Origin: a bacterium
GTDB lineage: Bacteria; Zhuqueibacterota; Zhuqueibacteria; Residuimicrobiales; Krinioviventaceae
Assembly (NCBI GenBank): GCA_029561455.1
Contig: JAKQIY010000057.1
Coordinates: forward strand, 1 to 64,000
Direction: 5' to 3'
Length of the DNA stretch: 64,000 nt
The notes below the pieces were generated by a model, which worked only from the letters and a program-made list of their open reading frames with translations, ran no database searches and was not told the DNA's origin. Below are positions 63,828 to 64,000 of this stretch, piece by piece. The position numbers and the translations under genes are program-made. The number at the start of each line of letters is the position of its first letter. Position 1 is the first letter of the stretch.

Positions 63828-64000
63828 TCAAATCAGCGTTTCCGATACCAGTTTTTTTAACCTGGCCGGGTAATTTGAGATTATACCGTCCACGCCAAGT
63901 TTCATCATGGTCAGAATATCTTCCTGGGTGTTCACTGTCCACACCAGCAGCTTTTTATCGGCGGCATGAGCTTGCTGCACAAAGCTTTCATCAACCAGGG
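63828..64000 (-). CDS. Glycerophosphodiester phosphodiesterase, C-terminal part (runs off the right edge)
   Basis: The last 56 codons of a frame that enters from the right edge and stops with TGA at 63828-63830. The peptide VDESFVQQAHAADKKLLVWT, VNTQEDILTMMKLGVDGIIS, NYPARLKKLV matches the end of GDPD enzymes (VWTVN ... GVDGIITNYP), whose TIM barrel closes with this strand. They cleave glycerophosphodiesters to glycerol-3-phosphate and an alcohol. Its 3' end lies 74 bp upstream of tRNA-His on the same strand. Confidence 0.9.
   Translation of the reverse strand, partial: LVDESFVQQAHAADKKLLVWTVNTQEDILTMMKLGVDGIISNYPARLKKLVSETLI

Noticed and set aside
1-64000. CRISPR array
   Set aside because: No regularly spaced repeat of 24-40 bp was found, and no cas genes are present.

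Overview
The window looks like a chromosomal stretch from a Gram-negative bacterium of the FCB superphylum, probably of the Calditrichota / KSB1 / Marinimicrobia kind. The evidence is indirect but consistent: a type IX secretion-style C-terminal sorting tail with the QNYPNPFN signature on a giant CotH/lamin-tail protein, a DUF3078 outer-membrane protein, an Omp85-type barrel, several lipoproteins with lipobox cysteines, a membrane pyrophosphatase, and the cluster scpA-scpB-rluB-cmk-ispH-rpsA. No rRNA is present, so the phylum cannot be fixed from this sequence alone.

Layout. (1) 1-2.4 kb: one end of a Mu-like transposable prophage (MuA-type transposase running off the left edge, an early phage protein, a divergent Xre-type repressor, a small membrane protein, and short direct repeats near the presumed end). 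(2) 2.7-8.0 kb: a membrane protein with a CKKIRDD zinc-binding-like module, a GNAT acetyltransferase, carB, and an array of intergenic hairpins. (3) 8.1-10.0 kb: a type II restriction-modification pair, a beta-class DNA methyltransferase with a degenerate SNase-like C-terminal domain and an overlapping MjaI-like endonuclease. (4) 10.2-15.5 kb: GT-C-type membrane glycosyltransferase, a small membrane protein, three exported proteins (a possible tandem inhibitor-like lipoprotein, a possible caspase-fold lipoprotein, a small anchored protein), and a 7TM-PAS sensor ending in the same CKKIRDD module. (5) 15.6-25.8 kb: cydAB on the minus strand, then a plus-strand DNA-damage group (SRAP/YedK, umuD, umuC), a DUF4380 lipoprotein, a cation efflux transporter, a GNAT enzyme, a class I glutamine amidotransferase-like protein and a metallo-beta-lactamase-fold hydrolase.

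(6) 25.9-49.0 kb: mostly minus-strand genes for envelope and metabolism: the CotH protein, DUF3078, Omp85-like barrel, a SAM methyltransferase, an orphan CUT2 sugar-ABC ATPase, hppA, an amino-acid permease, uxaC, a bacteriohemerythrin, a HEAT-like protein, an M1 metallopeptidase, and a lapA-lapB-SPOR operon. (7) 49.2-59.0 kb: a tight minus-strand housekeeping block transcribed as scpA-scpB-rluB-cmk-ispH-rpsA with a strong terminator after rpsA, preceded by an HNH endonuclease, accA and a GT2/phosphoglycosyltransferase-like fusion. (8) 59.1-63.8 kb: a small defence island: a single-chain type ISP/IIG-like restriction-modification enzyme whose middle third is markedly AT-rich, a Panacea-domain antitoxin overlapping a candidate toxin by 4 bp, and tRNA-Glu and tRNA-His on the minus strand with a terminator. 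The right edge cuts a glycerophosphodiester phosphodiesterase.

How it fits together: the backbone is ordinary house-keeping and envelope metabolism, interrupted by three accessory insertions (Mu-like end, MjaI-like R-M system, type ISP/IIG plus Panacea island). The best candidates for new biology are the Panacea pair, the methyltransferase-SNase-like fusion, the paired inhibitor-like and caspase-like lipoproteins, the GT2-PGT fusion that lacks the usual Asp-Glu dyad, and the repeated CKKIRDD module. All family names below come from recognising motifs by eye; no database search was possible.
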